Assembly (NCBI GenBank): GCA_965219565.1
Contig: OZ244780.1
Span: forward strand, 1,240,001-1,304,000
DNA length: 64,000 nt
Source: DAOUJI01 sp965219565
Lineage (GTDB): Bacteria; Chloroflexota; Dehalococcoidia; Lucifugimonadales; JAGWBF01
Direction: 5' to 3'
The position numbers were made by a program, and so were the translations under genes. This document shows, one piece after another, positions 31,401 through 38,805 of the stretch. Positions within the stretch are counted from its first letter, which is position 1. The number at the start of each line of letters is the position of its first letter. The notes beneath the pieces were generated by a model. It did no database searches. It was not told where the DNA came from and was given only the letters and a program-made list of their open reading frames with translations.

Positions 31401-32132
31401 AACTTCACAGTGTCGGGAGTCTCCACTTTTGACGATTCCATGCAGCCCTTCGACATCGACGTCAGAGTTGCCAGGACCGACCAACACATCAGCTACACTG
31501 TGATAGCGATCCTGGACAACGTGGCGGACTTTAGAGGAATCATAGTCCCCAAGTCGGGCATTGACAGCGTGTCGCCCGTTCCGGTCCCGGTGGTCTCATA
31601 CCGCTTCAAGGCAGCCGAAGGAGTAGACGTCGGCTCCGCCGCGGACAGGCTGGAAGCCGCGTTCGTGGCCAACGGGATGGAGGCGCGGGCGTTGGAGGAG
31701 GAATTGGAGGACCAGGTCGCCTTCATATCTTCCTTCTACGACCTTCTCATTGGGTACATGGGGCTGGGAATCGTGGTTGGCGTGGCCGGTCTGGGTGTCA
31801 TCAGCATGAGGGCGGTGGTCGAACGGCGTCAGCAGATAGGGGTCCTCAGGGCCATTGGTTACCGGCAGTGGATGATTCAGCTCAGCTTCTTACTGGAGTC
31901 GTCATTCATCGCTCTGGTGGGGGTAGGGATCGGCATTGCGCTGGGGAGTGTAGTGTCATACAACATTGTCGATGCCATAGGCGATGAGATAGAGGGGATA
32001 AGGTTCGGAATTCCCTGGTTGCAAATCGTCATCATTATAGCCGTGACCTATTTGTTCTCGATGATAACGACCTGGTGGCCTGCCAGACAGGCCTCCAATA
32101 CGCCTCCGGCCGAAGCGCTGCGCTACGAATAG
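28452..32132 (+). CDS. Large FtsX/MacB-type ABC transporter permease
   Basis: 1226 residues. It opens with a membrane helix and a GLRNIPRRKGQTVLIIVGSML segment, the usual start of the FtsX/MacB family. An extracytoplasmic domain (about 100-400) leads into a first FtsX core (near 405-540, SAARRTEMGMVRAVGGKRSHL). A run of extra membrane helices follows, then a second large outer domain, and a final FtsX core (VVERRQQIGVLRAIGY near 1120, ending PARQASNTPPAEALRYE). So two permease modules are fused in one chain. No ATPase or membrane-fusion gene lies beside it. GTG 28452 is the longest start; ATG at 28476 or 28500 are alternatives. Confidence 0.87.
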   Translation: MLSIDSCPMEEIFGLSMDTLMIVMLAIFCAIMAVVLIMAWRNRVMLKLGLRNIPRRKGQTVLIIVGSMLSAVIIAAAFGTGDTISFSIRSGALDSLGAVDEVVTAVRTDEDFGSIAPPYFPVEQFDRLVEHLQGSNDVDGLVPYITDILPVFNVNTSLSEGQANLVAPNPAHMEGFDLLQADSGQSARLENVGPGQVYINEEAADELNAQPGHTLHIFVGDEPMETMVEGVVENGGLAGIEPTVIMPLAHAQELLGRQGQINTISISNRGDARQGELLSESVSETVRTFYADGEAIIQLLHVLSRPEFMEQLSIQRDSLSGDLWADVDVLIEELSRPELLASAIPPTELVRVLTDDDVADVVRDAASSVGGPEEGEALAREVDTVLSNTAGFNVFEVKRIFLELADQAGSSVTTLFVMFGLFSVIVGTLLIFLIFVMLSAARRTEMGMVRAVGGKRSHLVQMFVFEGTAYDLAASAIGVTVGLLVSMALVAVLNFLFGKIDVDFSFTYHIEPRSVIVAYCLGMIIVFATASVSAYRVSRMNIVEAVRGLPETTTISTGLPLRQRLMFIPEALFQPLRYIIQAAMDLRAARFSRFWLALGGAVVWMPVFSPLWWVGLAVAIFRFVYPYLVRGWLTILMGVVLYYVGVHVSKQVAPFTIGVSLMVVGVGLMLRTAVLRRPSWAVAIGAITTAGGGAIAVHGIVKPDVLSIVLGIALALVGAAMVRSVMSTSIAERSDLTTRLSFTFIGVMLLAFWILPFDTMDPITGALDSNFEMFVVSGVMMVAAAVWTVMYNADLITSALTSTTSKLGRFRPVLITAVAYPMSAKFRTGLTLAMFSLVVFTMIVMSMVIEAFGNTFADPERVLGGWDIEGGVAFASPISDIDGAILEASGLSPEEFEAIGGYVSAPVEVRQVDSRDSRWADYVVHAVDDGFLEGSDYDFRILAEGYGPAKDSVWEALRDDPTLAVLDAATLPDQEQEGFDTAGNFTVSGVSTFDDSMQPFDIDVRVARTDQHISYTVIAILDNVADFRGIIVPKSGIDSVSPVPVPVVSYRFKAAEGVDVGSAADRLEAAFVANGMEARALEEELEDQVAFISSFYDLLIGYMGLGIVVGVAGLGVISMRAVVERRQQIGVLRAIGYRQWMIQLSFLLESSFIALVGVGIGIALGSVVSYNIVDAIGDEIEGIRFGIPWLQIVIIIAVTYLFSMITTWWPARQASNTPPAEALRYE

Positions 32133-32151
32133 AATGATCTAAGCCAACAGC

Positions 32152-32964
32152 TTATAGGCACCGGGCCGCTTCTCTGGATATATGCTCCCGCAGGTCGGGA
32201 GTCACGGGCGGCATCGACCCGGCTTTTGCGTTCTCGAACACCCGGTGCGGTTGAGAAGTGGCGGGAATTAGTGTGGTGACCCGTGGGTCTGCCAGTATCC
32301 AGGCCATAAGAGCCTGCGCCCAGGTCTCTACTCCGTGTCCGGCCAGAGGCGCCAGGTCGGGCGTGCGCTTCAGGCCACGGGTTAGGCGCCCCACTCCCAG
32401 GGGTTCCATAACGATGACGCCGATGCCCATCTCCTCCGCCAAGGTCAATATGACGGTCTCGCACTTTCGCTCCATCACATTGTAAGGAATCTGGATAGTG
32501 TCCACTCTGCCCGTTCGCATAATTGAGGCCATTTCGCCGTAGGATGACGTGGCGTAATGGGTGATTCCGATTTGGCCTATTCGGCCTTCCGCTTTTAGGG
32601 ACTCCAGGTATGGCAGGTGAGTTCGCCAGTCCAGCAGATTGTGTATCTGCAATACCTCGATGTAATCGGTCCGGAGGAGATCGAAGGACTGGGCAATCTG
32701 GTTGCGTCCCGTTGGGTCTCCTCTGCACCACACTTTTGTGGCGAACTGGAACTGGTCCCTGCGCCCGTCGGTGACTTGGCCGATGACGGACTCGCTGTGG
32801 CCGTACATGGGAGAGGTGTCCAGGAAGATGGAACCGGCGGCGGTGCAGTTGTCTACGATAGTCCGGCGTACGGACACGTCGCTCTTCGCGTCAACATCAA
32901 AGGTCCGTGCGGTCCCGAGGCCGATAACCGGGACCTCGAGGCTGCCCAGCTTCCGCTTTTCCAT
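32152..32964 (-). CDS. Aldo/keto reductase
   Basis: 270 residues from the ATG at 32964, which begins MEKRKLGSLEVPVIGLGTAR, the normal AKR opening; a GTG at 33009 would overlap the amidase gene. The tetrad is Asp49 and Tyr54 in FLDTSPMYG, Lys77 in FATKVW and His108 in QIHNLL. It is shorter than most AKRs and ends soon after the NADP-binding helix, as in the compact AKR group. Only 17 bases separate it from the amidase upstream, so it is likely the last gene of a minus-strand operon with the amidase and GatC-like gene. Confidence 0.9.
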   Translation of the reverse strand: MEKRKLGSLEVPVIGLGTARTFDVDAKSDVSVRRTIVDNCTAAGSIFLDTSPMYGHSESVIGQVTDGRRDQFQFATKVWCRGDPTGRNQIAQSFDLLRTDYIEVLQIHNLLDWRTHLPYLESLKAEGRIGQIGITHYATSSYGEMASIMRTGRVDTIQIPYNVMERKCETVILTLAEEMGIGVIVMEPLGVGRLTRGLKRTPDLAPLAGHGVETWAQALMAWILADPRVTTLIPATSQPHRVFENAKAGSMPPVTPDLREHISREAARCL

Positions 32965-32981
32965 GCCGCGCCCGCCTTGTC

Positions 32982-34379
32982 CTAGACGGGAGGCCGACGC
33001 TTGTACCAACCGGCGTGCCGCTCATAGGTGTGGGCGACCCGCAGGATGTCCGGTTCGGCAAAGGGTTTTCCGGCGATTTGCATTCCCACGGGCAGGCCCT
33101 TCTGCGTGAACCCGCAGGGCACGGAAATGGCAGGCAGACCGGTAAAGTTGTAGGGCGCCGTGAAGCTGGGGTCCCGGGCCGTAGTGGCTGGGTCATAGCC
33201 CTGAAACGGCGCCGCTGGCTGGGTCATGGTGGGAGAGACCAGAACGTCCACCTTCTCCAGAGCCTGGGCAAACTCCCTCTTGGCCACCTGGCGAATCTTG
33301 GTCGCTTGCAGGTAGTCGTACGCGGAGAACAATCCGCCAGTTCGGAACCTCACCCGGGCCTGTTGTCCGTAGTCGCCGGGTCGGTTGCGGAGGTTGTCGG
33401 CATGGAACGAGTAGGCCTCGGTCAGCATGATGATCGAGTTGGCTGAGCGCACATATTCCAGGCTGGGAATGGTCACTTCTTCCACCCTGGCGCCCAGAGA
33501 TTCCAGCTCTTTCACCGCCGTCTCTACAATTGACTGGACCTCCGGGTCTACGCCGGGGCGGGGGTCGAAGAAGAAATGGCGCGGCATTCCCACCACCAGC
33601 CCTGAGATGTCCTCTCTTATAGCCTCAGCGTAGTCCGATGTAGGCGCGGTGGACGACGCCGGGTCTTTGGGGTCGTGCCCGGCAATGGCCTGGAGCATCA
33701 GCGCCGAGTCTTCTACGGTCCAGGTTAATGGCCCGCAGTGGTCCTGGCTCCAGCTTAGGGTCACCACTCCCGCTCTGCTCACCCGGCCATAGGTTGCCTT
33801 GAGCCCCACCACGCCGCAGTAAGAGGCCGGGCCGCGTATGGAGCCGCCGGTGCAAGAGCCCAAGGCTCCCATGCACTGCCCCGAGGCCACCGCCGACCCG
33901 GAACCGCTGCTGGAGCCTCCGGGGATATGCTCCAGGTTCCAGGGGTTGCGGGCCAGGGCGAATTGGGTTGTGGGGTCCGGGCCGCCCAGGGCGAATTCAT
34001 ACATGGACAGCTTGCCCAGCAGTATCGCGCCTGCCTCCCGGAATCTGGCTATCACCGTGGAGTCTTTAGTTGGAACTCTGTCGGCGTAAACCCGCGACCC
34101 CGCCGTGGTCCTAACTCCGGCGGTGTCGTACAAGTCCTTGTGCGCCATGGGGATTCCGTGGAGCGGGCCTCGGTAAGCGCCTTGTCGGATCTCCGCCTCG
34201 GCGGCGCGCGCTTCTTGAAGGGCCTCGTCTGCCAGCACTGTGATGTACGAGTTGAGTCGGCCATCCGTCTTCTCGATACGGTCTAAGAATGCCTGGGTGA
34301 GTTCCACGGGAGAGAGATTTCCTGAGCTAATCAGGTCTGCCGCCTCGCGGATGGTCAGGTAATGCAATTCTTGGGTCAT
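32982..34379 (-). CDS. Amidase signature family hydrolase
   Basis: 465 residues, full length for the amidase signature family. The Ser-cisSer-Lys set is visible: Lys81 in PMAHKDLYDTAG, the GGSSSGSGSAVA stretch at 154-165, and nucleophile Ser180 in TGGSIRGPA. Homologues include GatA, AtzF-like hydrolases and other amide hydrolases. The preceding gene encodes a small GatC-like helical protein, as found beside several non-tRNA amidases, so this is probably a catabolic amidase with an accessory subunit rather than part of GatCAB (no gatB is nearby). Glutaminyl-tRNA is in any case served by glnS at 48015. Confidence 0.92.
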   Translation of the reverse strand: MTQELHYLTIREAADLISSGNLSPVELTQAFLDRIEKTDGRLNSYITVLADEALQEARAAEAEIRQGAYRGPLHGIPMAHKDLYDTAGVRTTAGSRVYADRVPTKDSTVIARFREAGAILLGKLSMYEFALGGPDPTTQFALARNPWNLEHIPGGSSSGSGSAVASGQCMGALGSCTGGSIRGPASYCGVVGLKATYGRVSRAGVVTLSWSQDHCGPLTWTVEDSALMLQAIAGHDPKDPASSTAPTSDYAEAIREDISGLVVGMPRHFFFDPRPGVDPEVQSIVETAVKELESLGARVEEVTIPSLEYVRSANSIIMLTEAYSFHADNLRNRPGDYGQQARVRFRTGGLFSAYDYLQATKIRQVAKREFAQALEKVDVLVSPTMTQPAAPFQGYDPATTARDPSFTAPYNFTGLPAISVPCGFTQKGLPVGMQIAGKPFAEPDILRVAHTYERHAGWYKRRPPV

Positions 34380-34403
34380 GCCTACGGTCTCTTTCTCCGC
34401 GAG

Positions 34404-34610
34404 CTAGTCGGGCCTGAAAATGTGGACCGGCTCTTCGTGGTGGAGGTCGATGGAATGGAGTATCCCCACGTGGGCGAGGTAGAGCTTGTACAAGGGCAGA
34501 AGCTCTGGGATATCTTCAGGCCCCAGAGCCAGCCCGGCCTCGTTGGCCATTCTCAGCAAGTCCTCATCGGTCACGGACTCGGGGGATTTGTAGGTAGGTT
34601 TGTCGCTCAT
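34404..34610 (-). CDS. Small GatC-like amidase-associated protein
   Basis: 68 residues from the ATG at 34610 (an upstream ATG at 34646 in frame looks less likely). It has the GatC-like pattern: helix DEDLLRMANEAGLALGPED, helix IPELLPLYKLYLAHVGIL and a C-terminal extended part DLHHEEPVHIFRPD. In GatC and the AtzG/DUF4089-type proteins such a chain wraps around the amidase subunit and stabilises it. The amidase gene follows 24 bases downstream on the same strand, supporting that role. The assignment rests on pattern and context; overall similarity is modest. Confidence 0.6.
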   Translation of the reverse strand: MSDKPTYKSPESVTDEDLLRMANEAGLALGPEDIPELLPLYKLYLAHVGILHSIDLHHEEPVHIFRPD

Positions 34611-34696
34611 GTCACGCCCCTGGACAATGGGATAGCAGTATTCCAAGGGAAAGCGGCCCGTTTGTCAAGGGGTAGATGTGGTCGGCGGCGCTTTCG

Positions 34697-34725
34697 TTGA
34701 CCCCTTAAGACCCTCCGCCTATAAT
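34697..34725 (+). promoter_or_regulatory. Strong sigma70 promoter of the CMD-family gene
   Basis: TTGACC at 34697-34702, exactly 17 bases, perfect TATAAT at 34720-34725. The best promoter in the window, with a leader of about 33 bases. Confidence 0.75.
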
Positions 34726-34764
34726 TCGGGCCTGCTGAAAGAGCCGACTGACGGGAGGTGTGCC

Positions 34765-35322
34765 TTGGCCCGAATACCCATAGCGACCCATGAGACGATG
34801 CCCGAGGACCAGAGGGCCGTGTACGACGCCTTTGCGGAGAGCAGGGGCGGAGTGCCCCCTACATCCCCATTCGCGCTTCTGTGCCACATCCCAGAAATGG
34901 CCAGGAGGCTGGAGGACTTGCGGCAATATCTCCGCAACGAACCCAGCCTGGCCCAGGACATCCAAGAGCTGGCGATGATTGTCACCGCACGGGAGAACGA
35001 CTGCCTCTACATCTGGAACGCCCACGCAGCCGCCGCGCGCGGGGCTGGTATACGGGACGACATCGTGGACAACCTGAGAGACAAGAAAGAACTCACCGAC
35101 CTTACCGCCGAACAGTCCCTGGTTGTGAACCTGGCCAGGGAGTTCTTCCGGACTCGGAAGGTGAGCCAGGAGACTTTTGAGGCGGGCATGTCCCTGCTGG
35201 GGCTGAGGGGGTTTATGACCCTCGTCAACCTACTGGGCACCTACGCCGTGCTGGCCATCAACATGAACACCTGGGACCTGGGGCTTCCCCCCAGCACCAC
35301 CGAAAAGCCCTTGCCGGTGTAG
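34765..35322 (+). CDS. Carboxymuconolactone decarboxylase (AhpD-like) family protein
   Basis: 185 residues from the TTG at 34765, picked because GGGAGG lies 6 bases upstream, just behind the promoter at 34697. All-helical CMD fold: DIQELAMIVTARENDCLYIWNAHAAAARGAGI has the family's Glu, Cys and His positions, but with a single Cys instead of the AhpD CxxC. Relatives include 4-carboxymuconolactone decarboxylase-like proteins often found with SDR or LLM genes in soil and marine bacteria. It may act as a decarboxylase/isomerase or a peroxide-linked reductase. It is divergent from the amidase operon. Confidence 0.88.
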   Translation: MARIPIATHETMPEDQRAVYDAFAESRGGVPPTSPFALLCHIPEMARRLEDLRQYLRNEPSLAQDIQELAMIVTARENDCLYIWNAHAAAARGAGIRDDIVDNLRDKKELTDLTAEQSLVVNLAREFFRTRKVSQETFEAGMSLLGLRGFMTLVNLLGTYAVLAINMNTWDLGLPPSTTEKPLPV

Positions 35323-35418
35323 TCGATTCGCGCCAGAACCTGCCTCGTCCGAACTGGCCCTTAGGCATCGAATGGCAACCTGTGCAACGAAGATGTTCAC
35401 CAAACTGGAGTCTTGCTC

Positions 35419-35757
35419 GTGAGGTTGCCCAATGCTTACCTAGCCGTGGTCGAAAGAGAGAAGATCACGGAATATCTGTTGTCGTCGAACAGTGCCGACA
35501 GTCAACGTAAAGCCAATTTCTTCTCCAGGTTCGGATTCAACTCGGGTCAATGGCAAGACTTCGCCAAGGCCTTAATGAATCAGGGTGCAGAGCATGAAGT
35601 TGTCAGACTAGTTGAAACTATATACGGACTACGCTACCACGTGGATGGTACTATAGAAACTCCTGATGGACGCAACCCTCGCGTGAGAACAGTTTGGCAA
35701 GTCGACGTCGGAAACGATTTCCCTAGGCTGATTACAGCGTATCCGAGCAGGAGTTGA
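35419..35757 (+). CDS. DUF6883-type protein
   Basis: 112 residues from the GTG at 35419, eight bases behind GGAG. The pattern fits DUF6883: RLPNAYLAVVEREKITEYLLS, SQRKANFFSRFGFNSGQW, then YGLRYHVDGTIETPDGRNPR and VRTVWQVDVGNDFPRLITAYP. The C-terminal half looks like a small beta sheet with conserved Arg, Trp and Tyr. Biochemical function is not established to my knowledge. One base separates its stop from the start of the DUF4926 gene, a pairing I know to recur; such conserved two-gene sets often are toxin-antitoxin or enzyme-partner units. Confidence 0.75.
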   Translation: MRLPNAYLAVVEREKITEYLLSSNSADSQRKANFFSRFGFNSGQWQDFAKALMNQGAEHEVVRLVETIYGLRYHVDGTIETPDGRNPRVRTVWQVDVGNDFPRLITAYPSRS

Positions 35758-35758
35758 G

Positions 35759-35989
35759 ATGTTCAAAGAACATGAGCAAATCGTACTTACTGCCGATGTT
35801 TCAGGAGATCAAGGGGAAGAGCTGAAGCCCGGTGACGTCGGGACGATCATACATGTACATCCCGGAGGGGATGCTTTCGTAGTGGAGTTTATGGCCCTCG
35901 GCGGCGGTACATTGGCCATTGCCACGGTGCTGCCCTCTCAGTCTCGCCCAGTAACCGGCGCTGACCTCACCCACGCACGGACGGTTTAG
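35759..35989 (+). CDS. DUF4926-type protein
   Basis: 76 residues with an SH3-like small-barrel look: MFKEHEQIVLTADVS, then ELKPGDVGTIIHVHPGGDAFVVEF and ATVLPSQ. The GDVGTIxxVxxxGxxxxVEF core is the DUF4926 hallmark. An AGGAG site sits five bases before the ATG, inside the end of the DUF6883 gene. The protein probably binds its upstream partner; an inhibitor or adaptor role is a guess from the fixed gene order. No transmembrane or signal segment. Confidence 0.78.
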   Translation: MFKEHEQIVLTADVSGDQGEELKPGDVGTIIHVHPGGDAFVVEFMALGGGTLAIATVLPSQSRPVTGADLTHARTV

Positions 35990-36057
35990 ATCGTCAAGGC
36001 GCTTTTCTGCCCAGCCTGTATGCTTTCTGCGTCCCTCCTGGGCCGGGTGACTGATTC

Positions 36058-37077
36058 CTACGACTTGAGTTCGGCCAGGATGCGTTTCAGGATTTGTTCG
36101 TCGTCGCGGGTCTTGGTCTCCATCGAGAAGGATACGCTGTCCAGCAGGCTGCCGTAGCGTTCCTTGATCTTGCCCGCGATGTCCTCGTAGTCTCCCATTA
36201 TGGCGAAGGTGTCCAGCATCTCGTCGCTCACCTGGCCGGGCATTTCGTCCCATTCTCCGCGGAGCGACATCTCGTGGAGCCGCTGGCCAATGTCCTGGAA
36301 ACCGTGCACCTCCAGCACCGGGAAGTAGGTGCGGGTGGAGGCGTAGAAGGATATTTGCCGCTTCACACCCTGCCTCTTGGCGTCCACGTCGGCCTGGCTT
36401 GGGCCGGTAATTATGAAACCGCCTCCGCTGACACGGACGTCCTTCAGGTCCTTCCCCGCCTTCTTGGCCCCGCTCTCCACGTTGGGCACGATGAACTCGT
36501 TGAGGTAGCGTTTCGAGTTGAGGCTGTGGAGCATCAACCCGTCGCACACTTCACCAGCTACGCGGCAGTTGAAACCGTTGACCGCCCCGATGTAGACCCT
36601 GGGGTCAGGAAACTCGCTGGGGCCAGGGCTGAAGAAGGGTGTCATAAGGCTGAAGTTGTAAAACTCCCCGTGGTAGTCCAGCTTGCCGCCGTTCTGCCAG
36701 TTGTCCCATATCGCTTTCACTGACTCCACGTATTCCTTCAACCGCTTGCCGGGAGACCGCCACGACTCCACGGAGAAGCGGCGCAGGTTATGGCCCTTCA
36801 CCTGGGTGCCTATCCCCAACTGGAACCTGCCATCGGAGAAGTCGTGCAGGTCCCTGGACGCATACGCCGTCACCATAGGCGACCGAGGGAAGGCGATAGC
36901 GACCCTGGTCTCCAGCGTCACCCGTTCCGTTGCGGCGGCGGCCAACATAAGGGGCAGGAAGGGGTCGTGGGCCGTCTCCGGGGACGACAGGCCGTCGTAG
37001 CCTATGTCCTCCGCCCACTTGGCCTCCTCGGCCACTCCCTTCATGTTTTCGGTATGGAGTCTGTAGATAACCCTCAT
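36058..37077 (-). CDS. LLM-class (luciferase-like, TIGR03617-type) F420-dependent oxidoreductase
   Basis: 339 residues from the ATG at 37077, just after GGGAGG; an upstream frame to 37158 is less likely. Bacterial luciferase-like TIM barrel: WAEDIGYDGLSSPETAHDPFLPLMLAAAATERVTL is typical of actinobacterial/Chloroflexota F420-dependent members, with GRFQLGIGTQVKGHNLRRF forming the cofactor phosphate area and YIGAVNGFNCRVAGEVCDG the third strand. It would transfer hydride from F420H2 or FMNH2 to an unknown substrate. It lies downstream of three SDR genes on the same strand and may share their pathway. Confidence 0.87.
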   Translation of the reverse strand: MRVIYRLHTENMKGVAEEAKWAEDIGYDGLSSPETAHDPFLPLMLAAAATERVTLETRVAIAFPRSPMVTAYASRDLHDFSDGRFQLGIGTQVKGHNLRRFSVESWRSPGKRLKEYVESVKAIWDNWQNGGKLDYHGEFYNFSLMTPFFSPGPSEFPDPRVYIGAVNGFNCRVAGEVCDGLMLHSLNSKRYLNEFIVPNVESGAKKAGKDLKDVRVSGGGFIITGPSQADVDAKRQGVKRQISFYASTRTYFPVLEVHGFQDIGQRLHEMSLRGEWDEMPGQVSDEMLDTFAIMGDYEDIAGKIKERYGSLLDSVSFSMETKTRDDEQILKRILAELKS

Positions 37078-37182
37078 CTTGGCCTCCCGACCTTGGCGTA
37101 TGTCTTTGTATAGACCAGAAAATAGTTGGTGAAGAGCGTAGTTGTAGCGGGTGGGCACAGCCCCTACCCCGACGCAGCGCCT

Positions 37183-37941
37183 CTATATGGCGTTGAGGCC
37201 GCCGTCCACGGGGAAGTCTATGCCCGTGATGTAGGATGATTCGTCCGAGGCCAGGAACAGGGCCACCCACGCCGCCTCGTCCCGTGTGCCTGGACGCCTC
37301 ATGGGGATGGACGAAACTGGGAACAACTCCTGGGTGGTCTTTGGGGAGGTGGCGTCGGAGGTGGTCATGGGAGGCATTCTGGCCGGGTGCAGACAGTTTG
37401 CCCGTATGTTCTCCGGCCCGTGCCTGGAAGCAATAGCCTTGGTGTACAGCCTCAGAGCGCCCTTGGAAGCGTGGTACCCAGGGTGGCTGCCGGGCGAGCC
37501 GTCCAGAGCAAAGCGGGAGCCGCAGTTGACCACCGAGCCTCCACCTACCTCTTTCATTCTTGGATAACAGTATTTGAACCCCAGGAACGGGCCTTTGGCG
37601 TTGATCGCCATGTACCGGTCCCAACCGTCGGAGTCGTAGTGATCTTGGTATATGGTGCCGCTGAGTCCCGCGAACTGGACCAGGACGTTGAGCTTGCCGT
37701 AGCGATGGACTACCTCGTCTACGGCGCGCTTCCAGTCCTCCTCGTTAGCCACGTCCATGTGGATGAAAAACGCGTTGCCCCCCGCCTCGCTGATTTCCTT
37801 CTCCACGCTGCGTCCGCCGTCCTCCAGCCTGTCGGCTATGGCAACCTTACAGCCTTCGTTGGCGAACAGGACGCAAGCGGCGGCTCCCATTCCGTTGCCG
37901 CCGCCGGTGATTATGGCCACTTTGCCGTCGAGTCTGCCCAT
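37183..37941 (-). CDS. Short-chain dehydrogenase/reductase, copy 1 of 3
   Basis: 252 residues, classical SDR. The cofactor motif is TGGGNGMG (GxxxGxG), ADRLEDGG hints at NAD preference via Asp after strand 2, and the active site is Tyr-x-x-x-Lys in YHASKGALRLY with Ser in VVNCGSRFALDG. The normally invariant NNAG reads QFAG, a clear departure from copies 2 and 3. PVDGG near the C-terminus is standard. It is 18 bases from copy 2 and shares most of its sequence pattern, so the three arose by tandem duplication. Substrate unknown. Confidence 0.9.
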   Translation of the reverse strand: MGRLDGKVAIITGGGNGMGAAACVLFANEGCKVAIADRLEDGGRSVEKEISEAGGNAFFIHMDVANEEDWKRAVDEVVHRYGKLNVLVQFAGLSGTIYQDHYDSDGWDRYMAINAKGPFLGFKYCYPRMKEVGGGSVVNCGSRFALDGSPGSHPGYHASKGALRLYTKAIASRHGPENIRANCLHPARMPPMTTSDATSPKTTQELFPVSSIPMRRPGTRDEAAWVALFLASDESSYITGIDFPVDGGLNAI

Positions 37942-37959
37942 TGCTTGCTCCCGTCAGGA

Positions 37960-38715
37960 CTACTGGCTGGTGTACCCGCCGTCTACTGGTATCTCCGCTC
38001 CGGTAACGTACGAGGCCTCGTCGGAGGCCAGGAAAAGCACGGCGGACGCAACCTCGTCCGTACGCCCATTCCGACGAAGAGGAATCTTGGCGTGCCAGAT
38101 GGCGTCCTGGGACCAGTACCATTCATGGTCGCCGGAAACCATTGGAGGCATCCTGCCCGGGTGGATTGAGTTGCAGCGGATGTTGTCGGGGCCATACCGA
38201 GCCGCCGCCGCCTTGGTGAAGAGCCTCACTGCTCCTTTTGACGCATGGTAGGCGGGATGGCCCGACGGGGACCCAACAAGGCCGTATATGGACGAGATGT
38301 TCACGATGGAGCCTCCCCCGACTTCTCTCATCTGAGGGACTACGGTCTTGGTGCCCAGGAACACGCCCTTGGCGTTGACATCGCTGATTTTCTCCCAGCC
38401 GTCGAGGCTGTTGAAGTCCGTCACCGACGTAGAAGACAAACCGGCGTTGTTTACCAGAATGTCCAGCCGCCCATGGTTGGCGACGGTGTCGTCCACGACC
38501 TTCTGCCAATTCTCCTCGTCGGTCACGTCCAAGCGCATGAACGTGGCTATTCCACCTGCCTCGTTTATTTCGGCTTCCAGCTTCTGGCCCGCATCGCCTG
38601 CGATGTCAGCGATTATGACCTTGGCGCCCTCGTTGGCGAACATCCGGCATTCCATGGCGCCCTGACCATTGGCGCCTCCAGTGATGATGGCGACCTTTCC
38701 GTCCAATCTACCCAT
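37960..38715 (-). CDS. Short-chain dehydrogenase/reductase, copy 2 of 3
   Basis: 251 residues. TGGANGQG forms the dinucleotide site, VNNAGLSS the structural NNAG, IVNISSIYGLVGSPSGHPAYHASK the Ser-Tyr-Lys triad, and EIPVDGGYTSQ the C-terminus. The Asp in IIADIAGDAG after the second strand suggests NAD(H). All catalytic positions are intact. It sits between copies 1 and 3 on the minus strand, with one palindromic repeat copy in the gap to copy 3. Function: oxidation or reduction of an alcohol/ketone; substrate not inferable. Confidence 0.92.
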   Translation of the reverse strand: MGRLDGKVAIITGGANGQGAMECRMFANEGAKVIIADIAGDAGQKLEAEINEAGGIATFMRLDVTDEENWQKVVDDTVANHGRLDILVNNAGLSSTSVTDFNSLDGWEKISDVNAKGVFLGTKTVVPQMREVGGGSIVNISSIYGLVGSPSGHPAYHASKGAVRLFTKAAAARYGPDNIRCNSIHPGRMPPMVSGDHEWYWSQDAIWHAKIPLRRNGRTDEVASAVLFLASDEASYVTGAEIPVDGGYTSQ

Positions 38716-38749
38716 ATCTCGTTGCCTCCGTGTTGGTTGGTTCTGTTAT

Positions 38750-38784
38750 CCCTCACCCCGACCCTCTCCCAGGAGGAGAGGAGG
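38750..38784 (+). repeat. Dispersed interrupted palindrome, copy 3
   Basis: CCCTCACCCCGACCCTCTCC, then CAGGAGGAGAGGAGG, nearly identical to the copy after pyk. It lies between SDR copies 3 and 2. Confidence 0.75.
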
Positions 38785-38805
38785 TTTTGGTGGGACTTGA
38801 GGCGA

